A stretch of 64,000 bases of DNA from Leptospira wolbachii serovar Codice str. CDC (GTDB lineage: Bacteria; Spirochaetota; Leptospiria; Leptospirales; Leptospiraceae): assembly GCF_000332515.2 (NCBI RefSeq), contig NZ_AOGZ02000014.1:124001-188000 (forward strand), in the 5' to 3' direction. The notes beneath the pieces were generated by a model. It did not search any database, had not been told where the DNA came from, and worked only from the letters and a program-made list of their open reading frames with translations. The position numbers and the translations under genes are program-made. Of this stretch, positions 28,210-37,637 are shown piece by piece. Position 1 is the stretch's first letter, and each line of letters begins with the position of its first letter.

Positions 28210-30009
28210 CTACTCCCATTCTATCGTTCCAGGTGGTTTGTGAGTGAGATCATATAACACCAAAGAGATTTGCGGTAATGCTAACAATTCTTTGGTGATG
28301 CGATCTAAAATTCTACGATCCATCTCATAAAAATTGGCGGTCATAGCTTCTGTAGATTCTACCGGGCGCAGCACCACTCCATAAGAATTTTCACGCAGAC
28401 CTACAGGAACAAGCACCACTGGCATTTGCCAAATCGAATTGTGGATGGATTCATCATAAAGGATTCGGTTCACAATGGCATCGGCATCTCGTAAAATATC
28501 CGAATGCACTTTATCTAAACTCAGTTTGGTATAATGAAAAGGACCAGAAAAAGTAGAAATTCCAGGGGCAAAAACTACTCGATTGATTTCACGTTTAAAG
28601 TTTGTAATTTCAACCGCTGATTTGTCTAACTCGTTCCAGTTGGTTGTAAAATCATTTAAAACCGCGCAGTGAGCATAACTTCTTTGGTCCCCTTGTACTC
28701 CCACCGAAAGAATCGGTAAAATTTTGACTTCTGCTTTCTTTGCACCAAGACCCAAATCAGAAAAATCAATCTTGGGTGGATGGGTTTCGGGACTCGCAAT
28801 CATTCGCACTACAAGTCCTGGCCCTGGAAAGGGATGTCTTTCAATCCAACGCTCCGGCAGTCCTAAAAGCCTACCGAGTTCCCTTACTTCATCCTTATAC
28901 AAGTCAGCAATTGGTTCTACTATCTTGCCTTCTTGAATGAGTTTTTCTATTTGAGGCACGCGGTTGTGATGGGTTTTTATTTTATGAGAATGTTTAGTTC
29001 CACCAGATTCAATGGTATCAGGATAAATGGTTCCTTGGCCAAGAAGCCAGTGTTCGGAATCCAAACCTAGGGAATCGGTTGCTTTGCTTTGTGCTTCTAA
29101 AAAAAGATCTCCCACTATACGCCTTTTTTTCTCAGGATCAAATTCGTTTTCTAAATGACGATAGAAAACGGCACTCTCATCCCAAATGGTGAGATCAAAA
29201 CCTACATGGTGTAAATTGTCCATTAAGTCTTTCACTTCATTTTTACGCATAAAACCCGTATCAACAAGTAGGCCTTTGACTCGGTCCTTTCCAAGAGCTT
29301 TTGCCAAAAGCAAATAAGCAACAGAAGAATCCACTCCACCGGAAACTAATAAAAATACATTTTTACCAACAGGGACTTTTTTTTGTAATTCAGAGATTTG
29401 TTCTTCTAAAAATTGTGAGATACTCCAACTCGAGCCAGCCCCACAAAGATTCACAAAGTTCCGCAGTAAAACCTCCCCCTCTTCCGAGTGAGTGACTTCT
29501 GGATGGAATTGGATTCCAAATTGTTTTTTGGACTCATTAGAAACAAACGCATAACGACAATTACCTGATGAAGCAACAATTTTAAATCCCTCGGGCATTC
29601 GAACGACTTCATCCCCATGGCTCATCCAAACTTTTGTTTTTGGAGAAAGCGACTTTGAAAGCAGTGAATTAGGGTTTTGAATTTCTAAAATGGCTGGACC
29701 GTATTCTTTAGAATTGGAAGAAACAACCTCACCGCCGAGAGCTTTCATCAATAGTTGGTGGCCATAACAAATTCCCAGAATGGGAACTGATGTTTTAAAA
29801 AAACCTTCTGGTAGGAGTGGTGCACCTTTTTCATAAACACTGCTCGGACCTCCTGATAGAATGATTCCAGCATAGGACTCATAAACAGACAATGGTTCTT
29901 CATTGGAAAGGATTTCCGTATAGGCTCCAAGCCTTCTAATTCGGGAAGCGATGAGGTGAGCGTATTGACCGCCGAAATCGACGACTGCAATTTTTTTATC
30001 ACTTTTCAT
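28210..30009 (-). CDS. guaA: GMP synthase (glutamine-hydrolysing) GuaA
   Basis: Makes GMP from XMP, ATP and glutamine. The N-terminal glutamine amidotransferase has the nucleophile in LGICYGHQLL and the His/Glu pair in FGIQFHPEVTHSEEG. The ATP-pyrophosphatase domain has the P-loop LVSGGVDSSVAYLLL, followed by GQGTIYPDTIESGG and RHPFPGPGLVVRMI, and the dimer domain ends in the conserved KPPGTIEWE. At 599 residues it is about 75 longer than the common bacterial enzyme, mainly from extra sequence in the dimerisation domain (about 420-500), a form also seen in longer GMP synthases. The ATG at 30009 is chosen over the longer open frame because the domain starts right after it. Confidence 0.96.
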   Translation of the reverse strand: MKSDKKIAVVDFGGQYAHLIASRIRRLGAYTEILSNEEPLSVYESYAGIILSGGPSSVYEKGAPLLPEGFFKTSVPILGICYGHQLLMKALGGEVVSSNSKEYGPAILEIQNPNSLLSKSLSPKTKVWMSHGDEVVRMPEGFKIVASSGNCRYAFVSNESKKQFGIQFHPEVTHSEEGEVLLRNFVNLCGAGSSWSISQFLEEQISELQKKVPVGKNVFLLVSGGVDSSVAYLLLAKALGKDRVKGLLVDTGFMRKNEVKDLMDNLHHVGFDLTIWDESAVFYRHLENEFDPEKKRRIVGDLFLEAQSKATDSLGLDSEHWLLGQGTIYPDTIESGGTKHSHKIKTHHNRVPQIEKLIQEGKIVEPIADLYKDEVRELGRLLGLPERWIERHPFPGPGLVVRMIASPETHPPKIDFSDLGLGAKKAEVKILPILSVGVQGDQRSYAHCAVLNDFTTNWNELDKSAVEITNFKREINRVVFAPGISTFSGPFHYTKLSLDKVHSDILRDADAIVNRILYDESIHNSIWQMPVVLVPVGLRENSYGVVLRPVESTEAMTANFYEMDRRILDRITKELLALPQISLVLYDLTHKPPGTIEWE

Positions 30010-30051
30010 GGGATGATTCCAAAATAATTTTGCAATTGTCGGGGTAAACAA

Positions 30052-30453
30052 ATGTCGGAAAAAAAATCAGAATCTTCTTACGAGGACAAACAAGACCATA
30101 TCCCGTCCTGGAAAACCCCGGAAATGGAATGGTTTGCCAATGTTTATGCCGGAAAAGAATATAATATAGAATTTACTATCCCGGAATTTACTGCTGTTTG
30201 CCCCAAAACAGGCCTTCCCGACTTTGGATCCATTTTTATCGAATACATCCCAAGAGAGCGCTGCGTTGAGTTGAAATCGCTCAAAGAATACATGATGTCC
30301 TATCGGAATGTGGGAATATTCCACGAAAATGTAGTGAACAAAATTTTGGAGGACTTCGTATCGGCAGTAGATCCCCTCTATGTGAAAGTGGTGGGTGATT
30401 ACAACGTTCGGGGTGGTGTGAAGACAATTGTGAAGCGAGAGTATAAAGCCTAA
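30052..30453 (+). CDS. queF: NADPH-dependent 7-cyano-7-deazaguanine reductase QueF
   Basis: A 133-residue type I QueF (unimodular), which reduces preQ0 to preQ1 in the pathway to queuosine in tRNA. The active-site cysteine is in EFTAVCPKTGLPDFG, and the substrate-binding segments ELKSLKEYMMSYRN and the NVRGG near the end match the family. The ATG at 30052 has a GGGG site seven bases before it. It is divergent from guaA, and its stop codon touches the SemiSWEET start. Confidence 0.95.
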   Translation: MSEKKSESSYEDKQDHIPSWKTPEMEWFANVYAGKEYNIEFTIPEFTAVCPKTGLPDFGSIFIEYIPRERCVELKSLKEYMMSYRNVGIFHENVVNKILEDFVSAVDPLYVKVVGDYNVRGGVKTIVKREYKA

Positions 30454-30711
30454 ATGGAAAACCTAATTGGCTATATTGCTGCATTTTTAACCACAGTTTC
30501 CTTTCTACCTCAAGTGTTAAGGGTTGTCATGACTAAACAAACCAGAGACATCAGTCGCAATATGTACATTATGTTTTTTTTAGGTGTTCTTTTGTGGTTT
30601 GTATATGGAGTATTGCGGTCGGATTTCCCAATCATTCTCGCCAATGCAGTTACCATTTTTTTCGTATCAATTATTTTATATTATAAACTTACTACTGAGG
30701 AGAAAACATGA
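30454..30711 (+). CDS. SemiSWEET sugar transporter
   Basis: An 85-residue protein with three transmembrane helices, half of a eukaryotic SWEET; two copies pair to carry sugar passively across the inner membrane. The PQ motif is in VSFLPQVLRVVMTKQTRDIS (Pro19-Gln20), and the third helix ends LANAVTIFFVSIILYY. It closely resembles, from memory, the L. biflexa SemiSWEET solved by crystallography. The start follows directly on the queF stop and the end overlaps the ferredoxin start by four bases (ATGA), so the three genes are translationally linked. Confidence 0.95.
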   Translation: MENLIGYIAAFLTTVSFLPQVLRVVMTKQTRDISRNMYIMFFLGVLLWFVYGVLRSDFPIILANAVTIFFVSIILYYKLTTEEKT

Positions 30712-30926
30712 GAAAGGCTTATGTAGATAAAGACAATTGTACTTCTTGCAACCAATGTGCAGATAATATGCCAAAGTATTTTATGATGGATGAGGACGAC
30801 GTATCCCAAACTCATATTGCAGGTGCAGCCATCAATGATGCGATGATCCCTGACGAAGACGAAAAAAAAGTGCAGAAGGAAATGGATGAGTGTCCAGGCG
30901 AATGCATTCACTGGAAAAAAAATTAG
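30708..30926 (+). CDS. Small single-cluster ferredoxin
   Basis: A 72-residue ferredoxin. Cysteines are arranged as CTSCNQC (11, 14, 17) near the N-terminus and CPGEC near the C-terminus, giving one [4Fe-4S] or [3Fe-4S] cluster, the fourth ligand being followed by Pro as in Fer4-type proteins. The middle is very acidic. It may supply electrons to an enzyme encoded elsewhere; nothing in the operon (queF uses NADPH) is an obvious partner. It ends two bases before the convergent LysR gene. Confidence 0.88.
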   Translation: MRKAYVDKDNCTSCNQCADNMPKYFMMDEDDVSQTHIAGAAINDAMIPDEDEKKVQKEMDECPGECIHWKKN

Positions 30927-30928
30927 GA

Positions 30929-31813
30929 TTAAGTTTTAACCCAATCCATAAGTCTTTGGATCTGATCTTCCAAAGACGGCCTTTCCCCAACTCTGTAAGC
31001 CAAATACAATTGATTTTGAAAACCTTTACACTCTCTTTCATTGGTATACAATGATGCTTTTTTGCCCAGTAAATAGCTAGGCAGTATAGAGACTCCCCAA
31101 CCCATTTGCAATGCTGTTTTAATATCGTGAAGGTTCGGAAGAACCGAATAAGTTTTTAGTTGGGGACGTGAGTCAAAATTTACCTTCCAAAATCGCCTAA
31201 CAATTGCAAAGTCTTCGCTATAAACGAACCAATGTTGTTCTTCCATCCATTGTTTCATAAGTTCAGGCTTTGGTTTCAGATTTCCCCTAAATGGAAAATT
31301 TGGATCTAAACTAATTTTTTCGGAAGCTACAAAAACAAATGTTTCCGTATATAACTCTTCAAAACTAATTCCAGGAAAATTTAACTTTTGATTGGAAATA
31401 GCAAGATCTATTTCTCGGTTGCTCAATGCATCTAAAAGGTTCGAAGGATAGCCATATTGCACATGAAAACTCAAACCCGTTTTGGATAGATTGGGTAAAA
31501 TTTTTTCCTGAAACCACTCTTTAGCAGAACCAATCCTAAGTTTTTTCGGCTTTTCTTTTGGGTGGATTTGTCCTTCCATTCGTTCCAGTTCTTCAATGGG
31601 ACCTGCAATCTGAACATACAAACGTTTTGCTGCGTCTGTTGGAATCAGATCCCGAGAGGTTCGGAGGAACAACACTTCCTTTCGATGTCGTTCGAGAGAT
31701 TGTAAATGCAAACTAAGGGCCGGCTGCGATAATCCAAGGAGTTTTCCTGCTTTTGTTAAGTTTCGCTCTCGATAGATACAATAGAAACTTTGATAAAGTT
31801 CGATGGGATTCAT
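30929..31813 (-). CDS. LysR-family transcriptional regulator
   Basis: A 294-residue regulator. The N-terminal winged helix-turn-helix is clear in NLTKAGKLLGLSQPALSLHL, followed by a substrate-binding domain with LRIGSAKEWF and HVQYGYPSNLLDALSNREID, where the effector should bind. It is divergent from a DJ-1/PfpI gene with a 127-base AT-rich gap, the usual arrangement for a LysR protein that controls its neighbour and itself. Confidence 0.92.
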   Translation of the reverse strand: MNPIELYQSFYCIYRERNLTKAGKLLGLSQPALSLHLQSLERHRKEVLFLRTSRDLIPTDAAKRLYVQIAGPIEELERMEGQIHPKEKPKKLRIGSAKEWFQEKILPNLSKTGLSFHVQYGYPSNLLDALSNREIDLAISNQKLNFPGISFEELYTETFVFVASEKISLDPNFPFRGNLKPKPELMKQWMEEQHWFVYSEDFAIVRRFWKVNFDSRPQLKTYSVLPNLHDIKTALQMGWGVSILPSYLLGKKASLYTNERECKGFQNQLYLAYRVGERPSLEDQIQRLMDWVKT

Positions 31814-31817
31814 TCTG

Positions 31818-31867
31818 ATATTAATATTTTAATACCAAGCAATAATCTCCATCATTATTCTAATAAT
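31818..31867. promoter_or_regulatory. Two AT-rich palindromes between lysR and the DJ-1 gene
   Basis: ATATTAATAT at 31818-31827 is self-complementary, and ATTATT/AATAAT with a 2-base spacer lies at 31854-31867. Their centres are about 38 bases apart. LysR proteins bind dyads of the form T-N11-A in such gaps, so one or both may be operator half-sites. In AT-rich DNA short palindromes arise by chance, so this is only a lead. Confidence 0.3.
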
Positions 31868-31940
31868 AACTTTCTCTTGTCTAAAAAACGATAGAGGAAA
31901 GATTTCTTAATCATAGGATTCAATTCAATCAGAGGAAAAG

Positions 31941-32609
31941 ATGAAAAAAGTATTATTTGTATTAACAAGTCATGGGGAAAAAGGAAATGCGGGTTCCACC
32001 GGTTACCATCTGGGAGAGGTATCTCACCCTTGGAAGGTGCTTCACGATGCTGGTGTGGAGATGGATTTTATTAGTCCTAAAGGCGGAGAACCTCCAGTCG
32101 ACGGGTTTGATTTGGAAGATTCGGCTAACAAAGAATTTTGGAACCACCCCATTTACCAAGAAAAACGAATCCACACAAAAAAACCGAAAGAGATCAATCC
32201 AAGTGAATATGAAGCCATCTACTTTGCGGGCGGTCATGGAACCATGTGGGACTTTCCAGACAATGCCGAGTTACAAGAACTTACAAAAACCATCTACGAA
32301 TCGGGTGGGATTGTGGGAGCGGTATGCCACGGACCTTCGGCTCTTGTGAATGTGAAACTTTCCAATGGATCGAAACTCATCGCAGGAAAACGAGTGAATG
32401 GTTTTTCTAATGAAGAAGAAGAAATTGTAAAACTGGAAGGAGTGGTTCCTTTTCTTTTGGAAAACCAATTGATCGCTGCAGGGGGAAAGTATTCGAAATC
32501 AGCACCTTGGAGTAGTCATGTAGAAGTCGATGAAAGACTGGTGACGGGACAAAACCCACAATCAGCAAAGGCAGTGGGAGAAGCCATTCTCAAGTTGCTA
32601 AAAAAATAA
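31941..32609 (+). CDS. DJ-1/PfpI-family protein (type 1 glutamine amidotransferase-like)
   Basis: A 222-residue protein of the Hsp31/glyoxalase III-like branch. The nucleophile elbow is GAVCHGPSALV, with the preceding AGGHGTMWDF loop that carries the oxyanion and the acidic partner; LITGKRVNGF-like LIAGKRVNGFSNEEE and VTGQNPQSAKAVGE are also typical. Members handle methylglyoxal or act as stress proteins. The divergent LysR gene may regulate it. The ATG at 31941 is preceded by AGAGGAAA. Confidence 0.9.
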   Translation: MKKVLFVLTSHGEKGNAGSTGYHLGEVSHPWKVLHDAGVEMDFISPKGGEPPVDGFDLEDSANKEFWNHPIYQEKRIHTKKPKEINPSEYEAIYFAGGHGTMWDFPDNAELQELTKTIYESGGIVGAVCHGPSALVNVKLSNGSKLIAGKRVNGFSNEEEEIVKLEGVVPFLLENQLIAAGGKYSKSAPWSSHVEVDERLVTGQNPQSAKAVGEAILKLLKK

Positions 32610-32646
32610 TCAGAACCGGTTTCTATAGAATCGCTACCAGTTGCTA

Positions 32647-34065
32647 TCAGGGCTTTGTGGAAACACGAGGCCCTTTGGTTTTCTTTTCTTTGATCCCGGA
32701 GAGATCTTTCACGATCCCAAATACATCTTTGACGGATTGGAAGGAATGCATCTTTCCACGTGGATCGTAAACGAAACCAATGGTTTTCATTTCTGGGTTT
32801 GCATTCCAATACCCATGCCCGTGAATCGGTGTTTGTGATTTGGTAAACACCTCTCCCTTTCTTGTGCCACTAATGAACAACTTTTCAGTTGTGCGAAGGA
32901 CACCCAAGGCAGTAGGATGGATTTTTGATTGGATTGAATTGTTATCATTAGGAATAGTCACTGCTTGTCCTGTTTGAGTTGGCTGACTTGAAGTTGCGGG
33001 AGTTGCCAATACCCACTCAGTACCAGGACAAACCTCGACAATTTCAGAAGTGATCTTTTGGAGATCTTGCACAGGAATCACAGTGTTAGGTGACGCAAGA
33101 AGGAGAGCAGTTCCCCCAGAACTTTTAAAGGTTAGCTGGTAGGTGCCAGCTTCGTCATTGATATAACCCTTTTGTTTCAAAATCACATTCGGTGCACAAA
33201 CAGAGTCTGCCGAATGAAAACCGTGATCAGAAACAATCACCACTGCTGGCCCTTTTGGAGAAAAGGCACCAACGGATTGCAAAAATTCATAAATGGATTT
33301 GTCTATCTCCACCAATCGCTGCAATGCTTTTTCCGACCCAGGCCCAAAGCCGTGGTGGTTTGTATCCAAATCCGTGGTATAAACAAACATAAGATCGGGT
33401 TTTTTCTTTGAAAAAAGCCAGGTTGCTGTTTTTAATTTGATTTCATCTTTGGCTAGATCGTTCAACGGAGATCCGACGGCAAGTTCTGCTTCTCTATGCA
33501 AATCCTTTGTGGAAAGAACCCGAAGGAGTTTGTCATCTTCAGGGATTTTTTTTCTCCAGTATTGGGGAAGGTTCCAATCAATACTTGCCCCCACAGTCAC
33601 TGGCCAAAATACATTGGCTGTGGTTTTCCGATTCGCTTTTGCCAAATCCCAGAGGGTGGGAACTTTGATGTCTTCGGCATACCACATCCATCCTCCATCA
33701 TTTTTCTCAAAAGGGTCAGCTAAGGTATTATTATAAATTCCATGTTCTGCCGGATCAAGGCCTGTCACCATAGAAGTATGAGCCGGGTAAGTCACGGACG
33801 GATTGACAGTGGCAATCTCACGTGCGCCATATTCTCGAAAAATTTCTGCCAAATGTGGGAAATAAGAATGGTATTTGGGATCAGACCAGTAGTAAGCCGG
33901 GAATCCATCGATGGATAAAACAATGGTTTGGCGAATCTTAGACGGTTTGGATTTTCGGTCTCCCGCCTTCCGCTTCGGATTGGGTTCGATTGCCAAAGAA
34001 GACAAAAGGTAAACCAAAATCAAAAACAAAGAAGCAGGAAATTTCAAAGAATCCTTGATTCGCAT
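32647..34065 (-). CDS. Secreted nucleotide pyrophosphatase/phosphodiesterase (alkaline phosphatase superfamily)
   Basis: A 472-residue exported hydrolase of the NPP/autotaxin type. A signal peptide (ASLFLILVYLLSSLA) precedes the metal-binding start LSIDGFPAYYW and the nucleophile segment NPSVTYPAHTSMVTG, where the Thr is the catalytic residue. Other metal ligands are in TDLDTNHHGFGPGS, VIVSDHGFHS and IHGHGYWNANPEM. It cleaves phosphodiester or pyrophosphate bonds, probably of nucleotides, in the periplasm or outside. It stands 23 bases from fliM but is probably not functionally linked. Confidence 0.9.
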   Translation of the reverse strand: MRIKDSLKFPASLFLILVYLLSSLAIEPNPKRKAGDRKSKPSKIRQTIVLSIDGFPAYYWSDPKYHSYFPHLAEIFREYGAREIATVNPSVTYPAHTSMVTGLDPAEHGIYNNTLADPFEKNDGGWMWYAEDIKVPTLWDLAKANRKTTANVFWPVTVGASIDWNLPQYWRKKIPEDDKLLRVLSTKDLHREAELAVGSPLNDLAKDEIKLKTATWLFSKKKPDLMFVYTTDLDTNHHGFGPGSEKALQRLVEIDKSIYEFLQSVGAFSPKGPAVVIVSDHGFHSADSVCAPNVILKQKGYINDEAGTYQLTFKSSGGTALLLASPNTVIPVQDLQKITSEIVEVCPGTEWVLATPATSSQPTQTGQAVTIPNDNNSIQSKIHPTALGVLRTTEKLFISGTRKGEVFTKSQTPIHGHGYWNANPEMKTIGFVYDPRGKMHSFQSVKDVFGIVKDLSGIKEKKTKGPRVSTKP

Positions 34066-34087
34066 AAAGACTGTTTAGCGAAAAAGA

Positions 34088-35109
<1,022 letters not shown>

Positions 35110-35113
<4 letters not shown>

Positions 35114-36096
35114 TTTTTTACCTTTACGAGTAAGTTTTTAATCTGCCAAAATCCAACTCGGCTTCCTTCTTCTTGTCGCAAGGTGTATATATATTCGTAC
35201 CTTGTTTTGAACCGACCCATCATTCTTTCTACATAGACCTGAACTCTTGCATCCCGTTTGGAGGGATAGTCCACATTCATGACCTTAAAGTATTTTAACA
35301 CGCCAGAGGGTGTCTCCGTCAAATACTCTTTAAAATCTTCGATGATGGTTTCCCTCTCACCCACACCGGCTTCGGTATAGGCACTACTATAACGATCATA
35401 CGCTAAGATGTATTCCGAAAAATCGATCCACTTAAAGTGGTATTCCCAATGTTTTTTCATCTCCGCACCCAGAAAAAGGAAGATGGTCTCTTCTGGTGAA
35501 AGTCCACCATTTTCGGTGATCTGGCGAGTGACCGTTTCCTTTCTCTCGGCCTTGGGATTCTGAAATAGAAAACCGACTGTATTCCCCGATCGAAGGAAAG
35601 ACGATTTATCTTCAGTATAATTGGGGTAAAAGTAACCAGTCACGTAGAACTTCTGGTCCGGTAAAAAACTATAATGTTCATCTAAATAGATGGTTTTTGA
35701 AAAAGACTCATTCCGGTGGAGACTTACTTCTTTGTTCTCATCTCCCACTAAATTCACAATCGTTGTCCTACGTTTGAGGATAGGGTCTGGAAATTCGGGA
35801 TCTTCTATAGGAGTGAGGATGCGATCATTTTCGTCTTTGACTATGATTTGGAAGGAATAACGGTAATCAAAGGAAGGGAAAATGCGAACGACTTCCTTTC
35901 CCGTATTGGTGACGGTAAAAGTCAAAGGGACTCTTTCGCCAGACTGGTAGCTTCGTTTTGTTAAAGACAAATTGATCTTTGACTGTAAGGAGACAAAGTT
36001 GTCTATTCGCTCTCCGCGAGCATCCCTATCAGGAAATGCAAATAGGGAACTTGGCAAAAGAATTCCTAAAATGATACATGTTCGCAGAGACCGCAT
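35110..36096 (-). CDS. Hypothetical secreted protein, 328 residues
   Basis: Function unknown. The ATG at 36096 puts a signal peptide at the front (TCIILGILLPSSLFAFP). Residues about 30-150 look like an immunoglobulin-type beta-sandwich with the phrase LTFTVTNTGKEVVRIFPS, a pattern found in bacterial surface or carrier proteins; the second half is a different alpha/beta domain (EETIFLFLGAEMKKHWEYHF to LRQEEGSRVGFWQI). It is translationally coupled to fliM by a four-base overlap. The open frame could extend upstream to 36168 but this would bury the signal peptide. Confidence 0.72.
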
Positions 36097-36157
36097 ACAC
36101 TTTAAGATTTCGGCAGTAATTGGGATTTCCGAAAGAAATTTTAGGACATAAAAAGGC

Positions 36158-36757
36158 CTATCCGGCACCCATTTTGGCTTCTGCCAAAATATAGTCAGCG
36201 ATTCGGATGAGCCTTGTCATGACACTGCCTAGTTTTTTGTATTGGTAGTAGTTTTCCCTTTGTTTGTCCAAATGGGGTTCCACGAGGGCCACGGTTTTAG
36301 AAGAAACCTTCAGATTTTTGATCTCGTTGTCTGTGACTCCATAGAGGTTGGCCTCGGAGACAAACCGATTGAGTTCCTTTACCAAACTCTCGTCGGTGAG
36401 ATCCTGGATTTCAAATACCTTTTCGATTTTTAAAATAAAGTCAGTTAACGTTCGTTTGATCTTGGACTCTTCTTCGGTCGGCCGGCGTTTTGCAGTTACC
36501 TGATTTAAAGATTCATATCTTTCCAATGAAGTTTCGTAAAGTTGGCTCATTTTGGATTTTTGACCAAGGATAAAACTGATAAAACTTAGGAGTCCGACAA
36601 AGGTATCTGGGTAACGATTGATTCCCCCAATCTCATCCAAGGCATTGGCAAATGCTTCTTCATTATGAGGAACGGTCATAATGAATTTTAACACCGGTTC
36701 CACGGAGGAACCAGATGTGTATTTTTGGATGACTTCGATGCCTTCTAAGTAGTTCAT
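36158..36757 (-). CDS. Hypothetical protein, 199 residues
   Basis: I do not recognise this protein. It is predicted soluble and almost entirely helical, without a signal peptide or cysteines. A hydrophobic helix near 50-66 (TFVGLLSFISFILGQ) could be a buried helix. Its start overlaps the end of the cyclophilin gene by four bases (ATGA), so translation is coupled. The consistent spacing with its neighbours supports it as a real gene. Confidence 0.8.
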   Translation of the reverse strand: MNYLEGIEVIQKYTSGSSVEPVLKFIMTVPHNEEAFANALDEIGGINRYPDTFVGLLSFISFILGQKSKMSQLYETSLERYESLNQVTAKRRPTEEESKIKRTLTDFILKIEKVFEIQDLTDESLVKELNRFVSEANLYGVTDNEIKNLKVSSKTVALVEPHLDKQRENYYQYKKLGSVMTRLIRIADYILAEAKMGAG

Positions 36758-37635
36758 TGTCGTTTGTCTATGATGACAACCTTTCGGATGGTCGTCTGAA
36801 GGTTCCCTTTTTCAATGATTCGGTCAAGTACATCAAAGCCAGAAACTAAAAATCCAAATACAGTATGGAGGCCGTCCAAATGAGGGGTGTCCACTTGGTT
36901 GATAAAAAACTGCGAACCATTGGTATTGGGGCCTGCATTAGCCATGGCTAAAGATCCTCGCAAAGCTTTTTTACTCGGAAGCGCTTCGTTATAACGGTAA
37001 CCGACTCGGTGCAAAACTTCTAAAACCGGCAATTCCATAGCTTCTTGGTAGGCCTTTTCCACTTCGGTTCTTTTTTCTTCGAACTCAGCCCGAGATTGAA
37101 TTTTGAATTCGGCAAGTACAGCACGTTGTAATTGAGCTTGGTACTGCGGGGCATCTTTAATTTTGAGTTTATCGAGTCCCAGGGCTTTTCCATTGATTTC
37201 ATCTTCGGTTTGGTATCCAGGCCCGCCAGTTCCGTCCCCTCTCGGACATCCCCCTTGCGCCATAAAGTTTTCAATGACTCGGTGAAATTTTAGGCCATCG
37301 TAAAACGGTCGTCTTTCGGAACCTTTGTCTGTTTGAAATTCCTTTTCACCTTGGGCGAGATCAATAAAGTTCTGCACTGTTTTTGGTGCTGCTGTATCAT
37401 ATAGTTCTAAAACCAAATCACCAGCGGTTGTAGAAAACACAGCATAAATGGCAGGTTTCTCAGGAAGTTTGACCGTGGTTTGGTCGACACGTTTGACAAT
37501 CACCTTAGAAGGAGAATACGAAACTGGTTCGTAAGTGATTTTTTTGAATCTTTGGTCACTGCAAAAAATAGTTTGCGAAACAGCTAAAAAGAGAAATGCG
37601 AAGAAAGAGACTTTGTTTAAAAACTTTGAATTCAT
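36754..37635 (-). CDS. Secreted cyclophilin-type peptidyl-prolyl isomerase with a large insertion
   Basis: A 293-residue prolyl isomerase, lipidated or periplasmic: the N-terminus FFAFLFLAVSQTIFC is signal-like and ends in a lipobox-like cysteine. Cyclophilin motifs are FHRVIENFMAQGGCPRGDGTGG and, later, LAMANAGPNTNGSQFFI and HLDGLHTVFGFLVSG. Between them lies an insertion of about 75 residues (149-225), helical and charged, absent from ordinary cyclophilins (usually about 165 residues in all). It is in a run with argH upstream (two bases) and a hypothetical gene downstream. Confidence 0.9.
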   Translation of the reverse strand: MNSKFLNKVSFFAFLFLAVSQTIFCSDQRFKKITYEPVSYSPSKVIVKRVDQTTVKLPEKPAIYAVFSTTAGDLVLELYDTAAPKTVQNFIDLAQGEKEFQTDKGSERRPFYDGLKFHRVIENFMAQGGCPRGDGTGGPGYQTEDEINGKALGLDKLKIKDAPQYQAQLQRAVLAEFKIQSRAEFEEKRTEVEKAYQEAMELPVLEVLHRVGYRYNEALPSKKALRGSLAMANAGPNTNGSQFFINQVDTPHLDGLHTVFGFLVSGFDVLDRIIEKGNLQTTIRKVVIIDKRQ

Positions 37636-37637
37636 AT

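Noticed and set aside
30052..30926. queF, SemiSWEET and ferredoxin as a novel metabolic pathway
   Set aside because: No shared substrate or cofactor can be argued from sequence; it is kept only as an observation on gene packing.
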